Shown one piece after another: positions 1-7,315 of a stretch of DNA of 20,377 nt; within the stretch, counting starts at the first letter, position 1, and each line of letters opens with the position of its first letter. The DNA comes from FEN-1099 sp964511015. Its GTDB lineage: Bacteria; Lernaellota; Lernaellaia; Lernaellales; Lernaellaceae. Position numbers and translations under genes: made by a program. The notes under the pieces were generated by a model. The model ran no database searches. It worked only from the letters and a program-made list of their open reading frames with translations, and was not told the origin of the DNA. The stretch spans positions 1 through 20,377 of the forward strand of contig CAZEDX010000073.1 of NCBI GenBank assembly GCA_964511015.1. Reading direction: 5' to 3'.

Positions 1-387
1 TGTACATCCTGTCCAGAGGTCAACTATTTTAAAGAGTCGTTTTGGACAAGAGTGACTTGCCCAAAACCATGGGCGAAAAATGGGCTTTTTGTGGAAAATT
101 GGCCGCAACAAAATCAGGCACTTGCGCGCCGAAAAATACTCATTTGCATGGCTGTTTGTGACGTGTTCCCGAAAGGCGAACCCTGTGTAATCAATAACTT
201 GCACGTTGGTAGTTATCAAAAAACATGGTTGTTTGCAGCAATGACCTCTTTTTCGATGGGATGGACAGGATCGCCACGACCGGCTGAAACGGCAACCACG
301 GATTCTGGTTATCATCATACGATGAGGAGGCACCGGGGGACTGTCCCTAAGAGAATGGCCTATCCAAAGACCGACCCTAAGCCCCCC
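1..387. other. gene-free, AT-richer stretch upstream of rpsB
   Basis: No recognisable gene lies here. The first roughly 330 bases are clearly richer in A and T than the rest of the window. The open frames crossing it, including one of 128 codons from a GTG at 52, give compositionally odd proteins with no motif I know. A weak hairpin (GCCCA at 59-63 with TGGGC at 81-85, then five T) could be the remnant of a terminator for a gene left of the window, but its loop is long. The short palindrome at 337-347 is listed separately. Confidence 0.5.
337..347. repeat. short palindrome GGGACTGTCCC
   Basis: The bases read GGGAC-T-GTCCC with an extra G on the left, so the arms are five base pairs around a single T. 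From memory, GGGGACTGTCCC-type palindromes are scattered in many environmental bacterial genomes, often near REP-associated (Y1) transposases. Only one copy is seen here and there is no transposase, so this may be a solitary repeat or chance. Confidence 0.3.
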
Positions 388-416
388 TTGCGCCCCGTTC
401 TCCCTTGTGCTAAAAC
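388..416 (+). promoter_or_regulatory. possible sigma-70 promoter for rpsB-tsf
   Basis: A -35-like TTGCGC (388-393) is followed after 17 bases by TAAAAC (411-416), which is preceded by TGC to form an extended -10. Each hexamer matches the consensus at four of six positions. Transcription would start near 423, giving a leader of about 210 bases. This is a pattern match only. Confidence 0.35.
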
Positions 417-422
417 CCGTCG

Positions 423-633
423 GCCTTTGGGCCTGTAGTGTGTTTGAATTGGTCAGACGCACCCGTAACTACCCAAACTGGCCGGCGCTCCGACCCTGTC
501 GGGCGGTGCCGTGCGACGGTTCGCGGCGATGGCTGCCGCGACGATCGGCGTCCTGGCGAAAGGACACGCTGCCGCAAGGTTCCCGCGGGGGATGACGACC
601 GTCGGCGACAAGAACCGAAAGGAGTTCGCCCGC
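423..633 (+). promoter_or_regulatory. GC-rich 5' leader of rpsB
   Basis: About 210 GC-rich bases separate the possible promoter from the rpsB start. They contain a compact hairpin (CCGAC at 490-494, loop CCT, GTCGG at 498-502) and end in a strong ribosome binding site, AAAGGAG, at 618-624. In E. coli, S2 represses its own operon through the rpsB leader. A similar role here is an inference from position and length; I did not recognise the known leader motif. Confidence 0.25.
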
Positions 634-1545
634 ATGATTACTCTCCGTCAAATGCTCGAAGCCGGCGTCCATTTTGGCCACCAGACCAAGCGCTGGAACC
701 CGAAGATGAAGCCGTACATCTTCGGCGCTCGCAACGGCATCTACATCATCGACCTGCAGAAGACGGTCGAAGCCTTCGCCAAGGCGCAGAAGGCCGTGGT
801 GCAGACCGTGGCCAACGGCGGCAAGGTGCTGTTCGTCGGCACCAAGAAGCAGGCGGCCGACACGGTGACCGAAGAGGCCAAACGCTGCAACATGTACTAC
901 ATCACGCACCGCTGGCTCGGCGGCTTGCTGACCAACTACGTGACCATCAAGCGGTCGATCGAGCGCCTGAACGAGCTCGAGGCGATGGCTGAAAAGAACG
1001 ACTGGGGCCTGGCGACCAAGAAAGAGCAGCTCAAGCTCGAAAAGGAAATGGTGAAGCTGCAGAAGGCCCTGGGCGGCATCAAGACGATGGGTGGCGTGCC
1101 CGACATGCTCTTCGTCGTCGACCCGCGCAAGGAGCGCATCGCGGTGCACGAAGCCAACCGCCTGGGCATCCCGGTAGTAGCGATGATCGACACCAACAGC
1201 GACCCGGAGCCGATCGACTACGTGATCCCAAGCAACGACGACGCCATCCGCGCGATCAAGCTGTTCACCAGCGCGATTGCCGACGCCGTCATCGAAGGCC
1301 AGGCGGCATTCGAGCAAAAAATCCGCGAACGCCGCTCGCGCGAGGAGGAAGCCGCGCGCCGGCCGGTTCGCGAGAAGGTCGCTGAAGAAGCCGCTCCCGC
1401 CGAGGCGCCGTCGCCCGCGGGCGTGGATATCGAGATCAAACGCTCGTCGCGCCGCCGCAACAAGCGCGCCGACGAAGCGACGGCGGACGAAGCCCTGTCC
1501 CCGGAAGAGGCCGCCGCGGCCGAAGACGCCGGTGACGAACAGTAA
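634..1545 (+). CDS. rpsB: 30S ribosomal protein S2
   Basis: This encodes small-subunit ribosomal protein S2, 303 residues. The start codon ATG at 634 follows AAAGGAG (618-624) at normal spacing, and the protein then opens with the expected MITLRQMLEAGVHFGH. An in-frame upstream ATG at 511 would add 41 unrelated residues and is unlikely. Hallmarks are GVHFGHQTKRWNPKMKPYI near the N-terminus, the FVGTKKQA segment and the VVDPRKERIAVHEANRLGIPVVAMIDTN region. The protein is about 60 residues longer than E. coli S2. The surplus is a C-terminal tail rich in Arg, Glu and Ala (about residues 225-303) that looks disordered. It is co-directional with tsf, 30 bases downstream, as in most bacteria. Confidence 0.98.
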   Translation: MITLRQMLEAGVHFGHQTKRWNPKMKPYIFGARNGIYIIDLQKTVEAFAKAQKAVVQTVANGGKVLFVGTKKQAADTVTEEAKRCNMYYITHRWLGGLLTNYVTIKRSIERLNELEAMAEKNDWGLATKKEQLKLEKEMVKLQKALGGIKTMGGVPDMLFVVDPRKERIAVHEANRLGIPVVAMIDTNSDPEPIDYVIPSNDDAIRAIKLFTSAIADAVIEGQAAFEQKIRERRSREEEAARRPVREKVAEEAAPAEAPSPAGVDIEIKRSSRRRNKRADEATADEALSPEEAAAAEDAGDEQ

Positions 1546-1575
1546 ACCGCCGAAATACGCACGAGGAGAAAGACG

Positions 1576-2430
1576 ATGGAAATCAATGCGACGATGGTTC
1601 GGGACCTGCGCGAAAAGACCGGCGCGGGCATGATGGATTGCAAGAAGGCGTTGGCCGAAAACGGCGGCGACTTGGAAAAGGCCGTCGAATGGCTGCGCAA
1701 GAAGGGCCTGTCGAAGGCCGCCAAACGCGCGGAACGCGCGGCGAACTCCGGCTTCATCGGCGCGGTGCTGGCGGCTGACGGCAAGCAGGCCGCATTCCTC
1801 GAGCTGAATTGCGAAACCGACTTCGTGGCCAAGAACGAAGGCTTCCGCAAGATGGCCCAGCAGTTGGCCGAGCACGTGGCGCAGACCGGCACCACCGACC
1901 CGGAAAAGATCGTGACCGAAAAGTTTGTTGCCGATCCGAAGAAAACCGTGGGCGATCTGATCGCCGAATCCGTGGCCGCGATTGGTGAGAAGATCGTCAT
2001 CGGCCAGGCGATGCTGGTGAAGGTGAGCGATCCGGCCAACATTTTCGGGTGCTACATTCACACCAACAACACCGCCCTCGGCCTGTGCGAGATCACCGGC
2101 GCAGCAGGCAAGGACGTGGCCGAGCTGGGCAAGAACATCGGCATGCAGATCGTGGCCTCGCGGCCTCAGTTCCTGAAGCCGGCCGACGTACCGGCCGATG
2201 TGGTCGAGAAGGAAAAGGACATCTATCGCGCCGAGGCGCAGGCCGCCGGCAAGCCGGCCAACATGCTGGACAAGATCGCCGAAGGCAAGCTCGGCAAGTT
2301 CTACCAGGATGTGTGCCTGACCAAGCAGATCTATGTCCGCGACCCGCAGGGCAAGATGACCGTCGAGCAATTGCTGAAAGATGCCGGCGTCGACCTCGCC
2401 CGCTTCCTGCGGCTGGCGATCGGCGGCTGA
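1576..2430 (+). CDS. tsf: translation elongation factor Ts
   Basis: EF-Ts is the guanine nucleotide exchange factor for EF-Tu in the cytoplasm. The product is 284 residues, close to the 283 of E. coli. The N-terminal UBA-like module (about 1-50) contains MVRDLREKTGAGMMDCKKAL, and the core has the EF-Tu-contacting motif TDFVAKN at residues 81-87. The ATG at 1576 follows GAGGAGA (1563-1569). It sits 30 bases after rpsB and is followed by a strong terminator 26 bases after its stop, so rpsB-tsf looks like a closed two-gene unit. In many bacteria pyrH and frr come next; they do not here. Confidence 0.98.
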   Translation: MEINATMVRDLREKTGAGMMDCKKALAENGGDLEKAVEWLRKKGLSKAAKRAERAANSGFIGAVLAADGKQAAFLELNCETDFVAKNEGFRKMAQQLAEHVAQTGTTDPEKIVTEKFVADPKKTVGDLIAESVAAIGEKIVIGQAMLVKVSDPANIFGCYIHTNNTALGLCEITGAAGKDVAELGKNIGMQIVASRPQFLKPADVPADVVEKEKDIYRAEAQAAGKPANMLDKIAEGKLGKFYQDVCLTKQIYVRDPQGKMTVEQLLKDAGVDLARFLRLAIGG

Positions 2431-2455
2431 TACCTTCGCCTAAACACGAACTTGG

Positions 2456-2488
2456 AGCCCCCGGCCGATGGCCGGGGGCTTTTCTTTT
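2456..2488 (+). terminator. intrinsic terminator of rpsB-tsf
   Basis: A perfect 11-base-pair stem, AGCCCCCGGCC (2456-2466) with GGCCGGGGGCT (2470-2480), encloses a three-base GAT loop and is followed directly by TTTCTTTT. It begins 26 bases after the tsf stop codon. Confidence 0.95.
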
Positions 2489-2727
2489 AGGGGGTAACGA
2501 ATAGTCACGTGTATTACATTTCGTAATGATTTGTGAACTCCTTTCATATCTGACCCGGCCTACGGATCAAGATTGCGGTTTGGGCCGGGGTGACCAAAAA
2601 AGCGCCCATTCGGCCTCTCCCAAGACGAAAAATCGCCTTTTCCATCACTTTGTCACGTCTGATTTGTGCTTTTTGTGCTAGATTTCGTTTGGCAACCATC
2701 TGCGAACATGATGTGGACAGCGGATTC

Positions 2728-2755
2728 GAGTCGGGATATATCCCGTCTTTTTCTT
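2728..2755 (+). terminator. terminator-like hairpin ahead of the sigma-54 promoter
   Basis: CGGGA (2732-2736) pairs with TCCCG (2741-2745) around TATA and is followed by TCTTTTTCTT. Pairing can extend outward past a T-T mismatch. It lies about 22 bases before the -24 element, where it would block read-through into the pilin operon. The short stem makes this less certain than the tsf terminator. Confidence 0.45.
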
Positions 2756-2777
2756 ATATTTCAGGCGGTTGTACGCT

Positions 2778-2794
2778 TTGGCATTATCCTTGCT
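2778..2794 (+). promoter_or_regulatory. sigma-54 (RpoN) -24/-12 promoter of the minor-pilin operon
   Basis: The bases TTGGCATTATCCTTGCT match the sigma-54 pattern. The GG (2780-2781) and GC (2792-2793) pairs have the required 12-base offset, inside TGGCA and TTGCT blocks. Transcription should start near 2805, leaving a leader of about 68 bases before the first pilin gene. Type IV pilin genes in Pseudomonas and Geobacter are known to use sigma-54 with an NtrC-family activator (PilR), so the placement fits. No activator gene is in the window. Confidence 0.8.
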
Positions 2795-2872
2795 CAGAAC
2801 TCAGATGGAGTTGAAGGCCCGGTCGAAAATGACCGAAGAAAAAAACAGGCCAGCCGGGCGGAGTGAGGAACG

Positions 2873-3448
2873 ATGAACAAGCAATCACGAGAACGCGGAT
2901 TCACCCTGGTTGAGCTGCTTGTGGCGATACTTGTCGCCGGGATCTGCATGGCCGCCTTCCCCATTGCGCGGGGCTATTTGCCGGTCATGCAGGTCAACGG
3001 GGCCACCCGCGCTTTGGCGATGCAGCTTCGCGAAGCCCGGGCCATGGCGATTCAGCGCGGCTACGACGTCGTCGTGGTCATCGACACCGAAGCCCGCCGC
3101 ATTAACGTCTACGCCGACAGCGAGTTGGACGGCATCGAGTCTTCTGACCTGGTCAAATCCCACTCGTATTCGTACTACGGCCGCCAGTTCGAGTTCCGTC
3201 CCGTCACCACCTCGGGCGTAGACGGGCTGACGATCACCGGCGCCCTGAAACTCGGTGACACCAACCCGCCGTCGGTTACCTTCCGGCCCAACGGCGGGGC
3301 GGTTAACGCGGGCGTGATCTATGTCGCCTCGAGCGTCGACAGCAAGGCGGAACTGGGGCGCGCCATCGAGATCATGAGCACCGGTTGGGTACAGAACTGG
3401 ATCTTCAACATCAACGGCAGTCCGGGACCGTGGAAGAAGTGGATATGA
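2873..3448 (+). CDS. GspH/FimT-like minor pseudopilin
   Basis: This 191-residue protein is a type IV prepilin-like minor pilin. It has a short basic leader, the prepilin peptidase site RERG|FTLVELL (cleavage after Gly9, Glu at +5) and a hydrophobic helix to about residue 30. A globular domain with the REARAMAIQRGYDVVVVID segment follows, typical of the GspH/FimT family. Such proteins prime pilus or type II secretion pseudopilus assembly at the inner membrane. A GGAG at 2860-2863 precedes the ATG by nine bases. It is the first gene after the sigma-54 promoter, and its last four bases overlap the next start (ATGA). The PilV, PilW and PilX-type neighbours favour a FimU/FimT-like role over type II secretion. 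Confidence 0.9.
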   Translation: MNKQSRERGFTLVELLVAILVAGICMAAFPIARGYLPVMQVNGATRALAMQLREARAMAIQRGYDVVVVIDTEARRINVYADSELDGIESSDLVKSHSYSYYGRQFEFRPVTTSGVDGLTITGALKLGDTNPPSVTFRPNGGAVNAGVIYVASSVDSKAELGRAIEIMSTGWVQNWIFNINGSPGPWKKWI

Positions 3449-3822
3449 AAATCCAACGACCGATTTGGCGACAGGAAGACGGCTTCAGCATCACCGAAGT
3501 GGTGGTCAGCACGTTTTTGGTCGCAATCGGTCTGATTGCCGTAGCCGCGGTGCTCGTGGCGGCGGCCAATCGCCAGAACCTGTCGCAAGGCGTAACGACC
3601 GCCACCAATCTTTGCACCACCGCGCTGGAACGCATTCGACTGGAAGCCTACGACAGCGTGGAATCAAGCACCGAAGGATTCGGCGACATCACCGACTACC
3701 CGAACTACAAGCGCGAAACGATCGTCACCCCAAATGCCGAAGACACCTTGAAAGTGGTCGAAGTCAAGGTGACCAACTCGCTGGGACAGGTCGTCTCGAT
3801 CGAAACGGTGGTGGTACGATGA
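3445..3822 (+). CDS. PilV-like minor pilin
   Basis: This 125-residue small prepilin has the cleavage site EDG|FSITEVVVS (after Gly13, Glu at +5) and a hydrophobic segment to about residue 40. The short C-terminal domain contains the alpha-helical NLCTTALERIRLEAY stretch seen in PilV/GspI-type pilins. The chosen ATG at 3445 overlaps the previous stop as ATGA, implying translational coupling; the ATG at 3385 would bury the prepilin signal. It ends in another ATGA overlap with the PilW-like gene. A role in the minor-pilin priming complex is inferred from family and position. Confidence 0.85.
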   Translation: MKIQRPIWRQEDGFSITEVVVSTFLVAIGLIAVAAVLVAAANRQNLSQGVTTATNLCTTALERIRLEAYDSVESSTEGFGDITDYPNYKRETIVTPNAEDTLKVVEVKVTNSLGQVVSIETVVVR

Positions 3823-6800
3823 AAACCAACCGGCAACGCGGGTTCACCATTCTCGAGCTGATGATCACGTTGTTGATCGGCATTATCCTTATCGGCGCCG
3901 CGTACGCCGTCTACATCAGCCAGCACCGCGGGTTTGAAAAGATCGAGGAAATCACCAGCGTGGTGCAAGCCTCCCGCATTGCGGTGGATCAACTGACCCG
4001 CGAACTGCACATGGCCGGCTTCGGCGTGGTCACCGGCGAAACCTTCACGGTGGCCAAGAAGTATGCCATGACCTTTCTCGGTGACACGGACACCGACATC
4101 GAAGTGGTGCTGGCGCAAGCCGCCAACGCGGGCGATACCGAGATCAAGTTGGACCTGCGCGACAACCGGGATGCCGTCGGCGACAAAGACTACGTGTTCA
4201 TCAACGGCGGCGGCAAAGTCGAAATGGTCCAGGTCCGTCAGTCGGGCGACCGCGTCAATCTCGGAGTCGAACCCGACGTCATCTACTTGAACGCTCCCTT
4301 GGCCAATGGTTACTCCGCCAGTTCTACCCTAGTGCGCACCATCGAACAGACGGCCTACACGGTGACCTTCCCGGGCGGCGTGCTCAAACGCGACAACGTC
4401 AAGTTGGTGGAGGGGCTGAAGGACCTCGAATTCCACTACTACGACGAAGCCAATCAGGAGATGATCCCCGACGCGGTCAACGGCCTGAACCAGATTCAGC
4501 GCGCCGCAATCCGCCGCGTCGAACTACAAGTGCTTGTCGGCACCACCTCGGGTGCCGGCACGCGCCGGATCACTGAATCGGTCGACTTGCGTAACATGGG
4601 CAACCGGCCGTTCAACGTCGATAGTTGCAAGCCCAGCGCGCCCAGTTCGGTGACGGTGTCCAAATCCGACACGTGCGAGCACTTCACCGTCCGGTGGTCG
4701 GCGCCGAGCACAAATGCCTGCGACGGCACCGCGTTGACCGACCTGGGCGGCTACAAAATCTACTATGGGACCGCTTCCGGCACCTACCTGACGCCCGCGG
4801 CGGCGGTGGCCGACGAGACGTTGACCGAGTACGAAGTGGAAGACCTGCGCCTGGAAAACAACACGACCTACTACGTCTCGGTGCGGGCCTACGACCGGAG
4901 TTGGAACGAGTCAGACTATTCCGCCGAAACCTCGTTCACCTTGCAGGACACCCAGCCGCCCACCGCGCCGACCGCGGTCGACGCCAGCGCGGGCGCCGGC
5001 AAGGTGACGATCACCTGGCAGGCGCCGGCGGACAAAGACGTTCGCGGCTATCGGCTTTATCGCGGCACCACCGCGAACTTCACGGCCAATGACGGCACGC
5101 GCATCGCCGATGAGAACGTGCTGGACGAAGAAGCCACGAGCTTCACCGACGAAGGTCTGACTCCGTGTGTGACCTACTACTACAAGGTCGCCGCCGTGGA
5201 CTGTGCGAACGAGGGGACGCTCTCGGCCGAGGTTCACGGCGACGGCCCGGGATCTGCGGCCGACGTGCCGACGGCGAACATGACCAGCACCACGCCGGCC
5301 GAATCGCCAGCGGTCGGCCCGAGCGCGGTCAGCCCCTTCCAGGCCATCGCGCGGAACCAGGCGATCGACCTGGTGTGGCGGTATCCGGCCGAGACCGACA
5401 CCGCGGGCGTGGTGATTCGCTATGCCACCAACTCGTACCCGGCCAGCCCGACCGACGGGCAGGATGTGGGCCGCTTCCCCGGCGCGCCGAGTGAGAACGC
5501 GATCTACTCGCACACCAATCTGGTCAACGGCACGACGTACTACTACTCGGCGTGGGCGTACGACCGGTGCGGAAACTACTCGGCAGTGAGTCATGCGAGC
5601 GGCCGCCCGTCGGCCACCGCGCCGTTGGTCGAGATCATCTCCCCGACGACGAATGTCACCATCAGCAATGCCCAGATGGTGCTGCAAGCGCGCGCTTACG
5701 ACCCCGATCAGACCGGTCTGCACGTGCCGCCGAGCCTCGAACTCGACAACGGTTCGGGCATCTACAACATCCGCTTCGAGGTCAGCCCCAACCCCTCTTG
5801 GTTTGGTTTCCCGCGGACCGACTACTCCGAGGAATATTGCGGCTTCGGCGGCGATGCGAATCCATGCGGCGCCGGCGATATCTCCACCTGGTGCGACGGC
5901 AGCTACCAGCTCTATGCCATCGCCACCGATGACGAAGGAACCACCTCCGCCAGCCCGTTCATCACCGTCAACATTCACAACGGCGGCATCTACCGCGACA
6001 ACACGGTGAACCCGGCGACGGTGGGCACTTATCGCAACGAGGTCACTTTCCAGATCAAGAACGATGCGACCGCTTCGGCCTATATCCTCGGCATGACCCC
6101 GACCTGGGATCATCAGGATGCGCGGCTGAAGAAGATCCAGATTCCCGACGGCACGACGGTGTGGGAAAATTCCACCACGCCGGCCGCGTCCGGCGACACG
6201 ATCACCTTCGACTGGGCCAGACGTCCGACCATCGCGGCTAGCGGCACGCGTTCGGTGCGCCTGGTGTTCACGCGGATGTGGACCACGTTGTCGTCTGCGG
6301 CGACCGCTGGCAACAACGTGATCACGCCGGCGTCGACCACCGGCTTCTCCGCCGGCGACACGATTTATCTAGTCGATGGCGCTACCGTTGAAGCGGCGGT
6401 GATCTCGACCATCAGCAGCGGTCACTTCAATCTGAGCGGAGCGCTGACCAACTCGTTCCCCTACGGCGCCACCGTGCGCCACTCGGCGGCGGCCGATGAC
6501 ATTCAGATGACCACCTCGACTATCCGCCTGGTCTTCAACTACGAAAAGACGATCTTCACCAATATGACTTGCGGCAGCCCCGAGATCGCGCTGACTTTCT
6601 CGGCCGGGCCAGAGATCGGCAACGTGCAGCAGGACCAGCCGGCGCTCAACACCCCGTGCAGCACCACGCGCGGCTACATCAAGGTCGAGAACTACCGCAC
6701 CGTGCCGGTGCACGCCACGGTGGTCGACAATGCTGGGGTAGGCATCAGCACCACCAAGGCTTACTACTATGTCGACCGCAGCTTCCTCACCACCGCGCCG

Positions 6801-7307
6801 GACAGCGGCTACGCCAGCCTGGTGATGACCTACAGTTCGCTCAACAGCCGATGGGAGACGACCATTCCGTATCAGTCCGACGCGCGGGTATGGGTCTACT
6901 TCCTCTCGACTGACGCCAACGGCGTGCAGGATCGCGATCCGACCACGGGCGCTTACTCCTACGATTACATCACCGACACCACGGCGCCGGCCTGTCCGTT
7001 GGGCATCACCGCAACGGCAATGGCTCTGAAGCGAGTCGATTTGACCTGGGTCGCCAATTCCGAAACCGACATCCAGGGCTACAACGTCTACCGGAAAAAA
7101 GACAGCGGCTCGTTCGCGCGCATCTACTCGATGGTGAGCGACGAGAATACGAGCCTGGTGGGGGTGCAGTACACCGACGACGACAACAACTTGAATACGA
7201 GCAAGTACTGCTACACCTATTACGTGACCGCCGTGGACATGCAGGGCAATGAGTCTGCTTCCTGCACCTTGTTCACCGCCCGCGCCGGCAATTGTTCCGG
7301 CGAGTGA
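3819..7307 (+). CDS. PilW-like minor pilin with giant fibronectin type III extension
   Basis: This 1162-residue protein starts at the ATG that overlaps the previous stop. Residues 1-38 form a normal prepilin signal (RQRG|FTILE, Glu at +5, then a hydrophobic helix), and residues 40-265 resemble the PilW domain, with the usual ITSVVQASRIAVDQLTRELH segment. After that it departs from the family: FN3 domains at about 271-377, 382-475 and 500-597, an Ig-like beta-sandwich at 600-720, several unassigned beta-rich regions at 725-1050, and a last FN3 at about 1055-1157. FN3 signs are repeated pairs such as GYKIYYGT/TYYVSVRAYD and GYRLYRGT/TYYYKVAAVD. Ordinary PilW proteins have roughly 250-350 residues. 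The extension would be exposed outside the cell at the pilus tip, suggesting an adhesin, which is an inference. Several Cys in the extension could form disulfides. Confidence 0.88.
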   Translation: MKTNRQRGFTILELMITLLIGIILIGAAYAVYISQHRGFEKIEEITSVVQASRIAVDQLTRELHMAGFGVVTGETFTVAKKYAMTFLGDTDTDIEVVLAQAANAGDTEIKLDLRDNRDAVGDKDYVFINGGGKVEMVQVRQSGDRVNLGVEPDVIYLNAPLANGYSASSTLVRTIEQTAYTVTFPGGVLKRDNVKLVEGLKDLEFHYYDEANQEMIPDAVNGLNQIQRAAIRRVELQVLVGTTSGAGTRRITESVDLRNMGNRPFNVDSCKPSAPSSVTVSKSDTCEHFTVRWSAPSTNACDGTALTDLGGYKIYYGTASGTYLTPAAAVADETLTEYEVEDLRLENNTTYYVSVRAYDRSWNESDYSAETSFTLQDTQPPTAPTAVDASAGAGKVTITWQAPADKDVRGYRLYRGTTANFTANDGTRIADENVLDEEATSFTDEGLTPCVTYYYKVAAVDCANEGTLSAEVHGDGPGSAADVPTANMTSTTPAESPAVGPSAVSPFQAIARNQAIDLVWRYPAETDTAGVVIRYATNSYPASPTDGQDVGRFPGAPSENAIYSHTNLVNGTTYYYSAWAYDRCGNYSAVSHASGRPSATAPLVEIISPTTNVTISNAQMVLQARAYDPDQTGLHVPPSLELDNGSGIYNIRFEVSPNPSWFGFPRTDYSEEYCGFGGDANPCGAGDISTWCDGSYQLYAIATDDEGTTSASPFITVNIHNGGIYRDNTVNPATVGTYRNEVTFQIKNDATASAYILGMTPTWDHQDARLKKIQIPDGTTVWENSTTPAASGDTITFDWARRPTIAASGTRSVRLVFTRMWTTLSSAATAGNNVITPASTTGFSAGDTIYLVDGATVEAAVISTISSGHFNLSGALTNSFPYGATVRHSAAADDIQMTTSTIRLVFNYEKTIFTNMTCGSPEIALTFSAGPEIGNVQQDQPALNTPCSTTRGYIKVENYRTVPVHATVVDNAGVGISTTKAYYYVDRSFLTTAPDSGYASLVMTYSSLNSRWETTIPYQSDARVWVYFLSTDANGVQDRDPTTGAYSYDYITDTTAPACPLGITATAMALKRVDLTWVANSETDIQGYNVYRKKDSGSFARIYSMVSDENTSLVGVQYTDDDNNLNTSKYCYTYYVTAVDMQGNESASCTLFTARAGNCSGE

Positions 7308-7315
7308 GGTGCGCC

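Larger units (their letters stand above)
2489..2872. other. regulatory intergenic region upstream of the pilin genes
   Basis: These 384 bases are AT-richer than the flanking genes and hold no credible coding sequence. From left to right there is an inverted repeat ATTAC-N5-GTAAT (2513-2527), a seven-base-pair stem CCCGGCC/GGCCGGG (2554-2560 and 2583-2589), a tandem repeat of TTTGTGCT (2663-2670 and 2672-2679), a terminator-like hairpin (2728-2755) and a sigma-54 promoter (2778-2794). The upstream repeats are at a distance where an enhancer-binding activator could bind, but none matches a site I can name. Confidence 0.55.

Noticed and set aside
59..90. Hairpin followed by five T, possible terminator
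   Set aside because: Only five base pairs around a 17-base loop, which is too weak to call without knowing the gene to the left.
52..438. Open frame of 128 codons starting with GTG
   Set aside because: No recognisable motif, unnatural composition, no ribosome binding site, and it spans a base-composition change.
469..2370. 633-codon minus-strand open frame opposite rpsB and tsf
   Set aside because: It lies opposite two certain genes. Its His/Leu/Arg/Val-rich protein is the usual shadow of GC-rich coding DNA.
2689..2703. Second sigma-54-like site, TTGGCAACCATCTGC
   Set aside because: The GG-to-GC offset is 11 bases instead of 12, which normally abolishes function. The site at 2778 has the right offset.
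2590..2866. Two short plus-strand open frames (2590-2814 and 2666-2866)
   Set aside because: They overlap the terminator-like hairpin and sigma-54 promoter, have no ribosome binding site and show no known motif.
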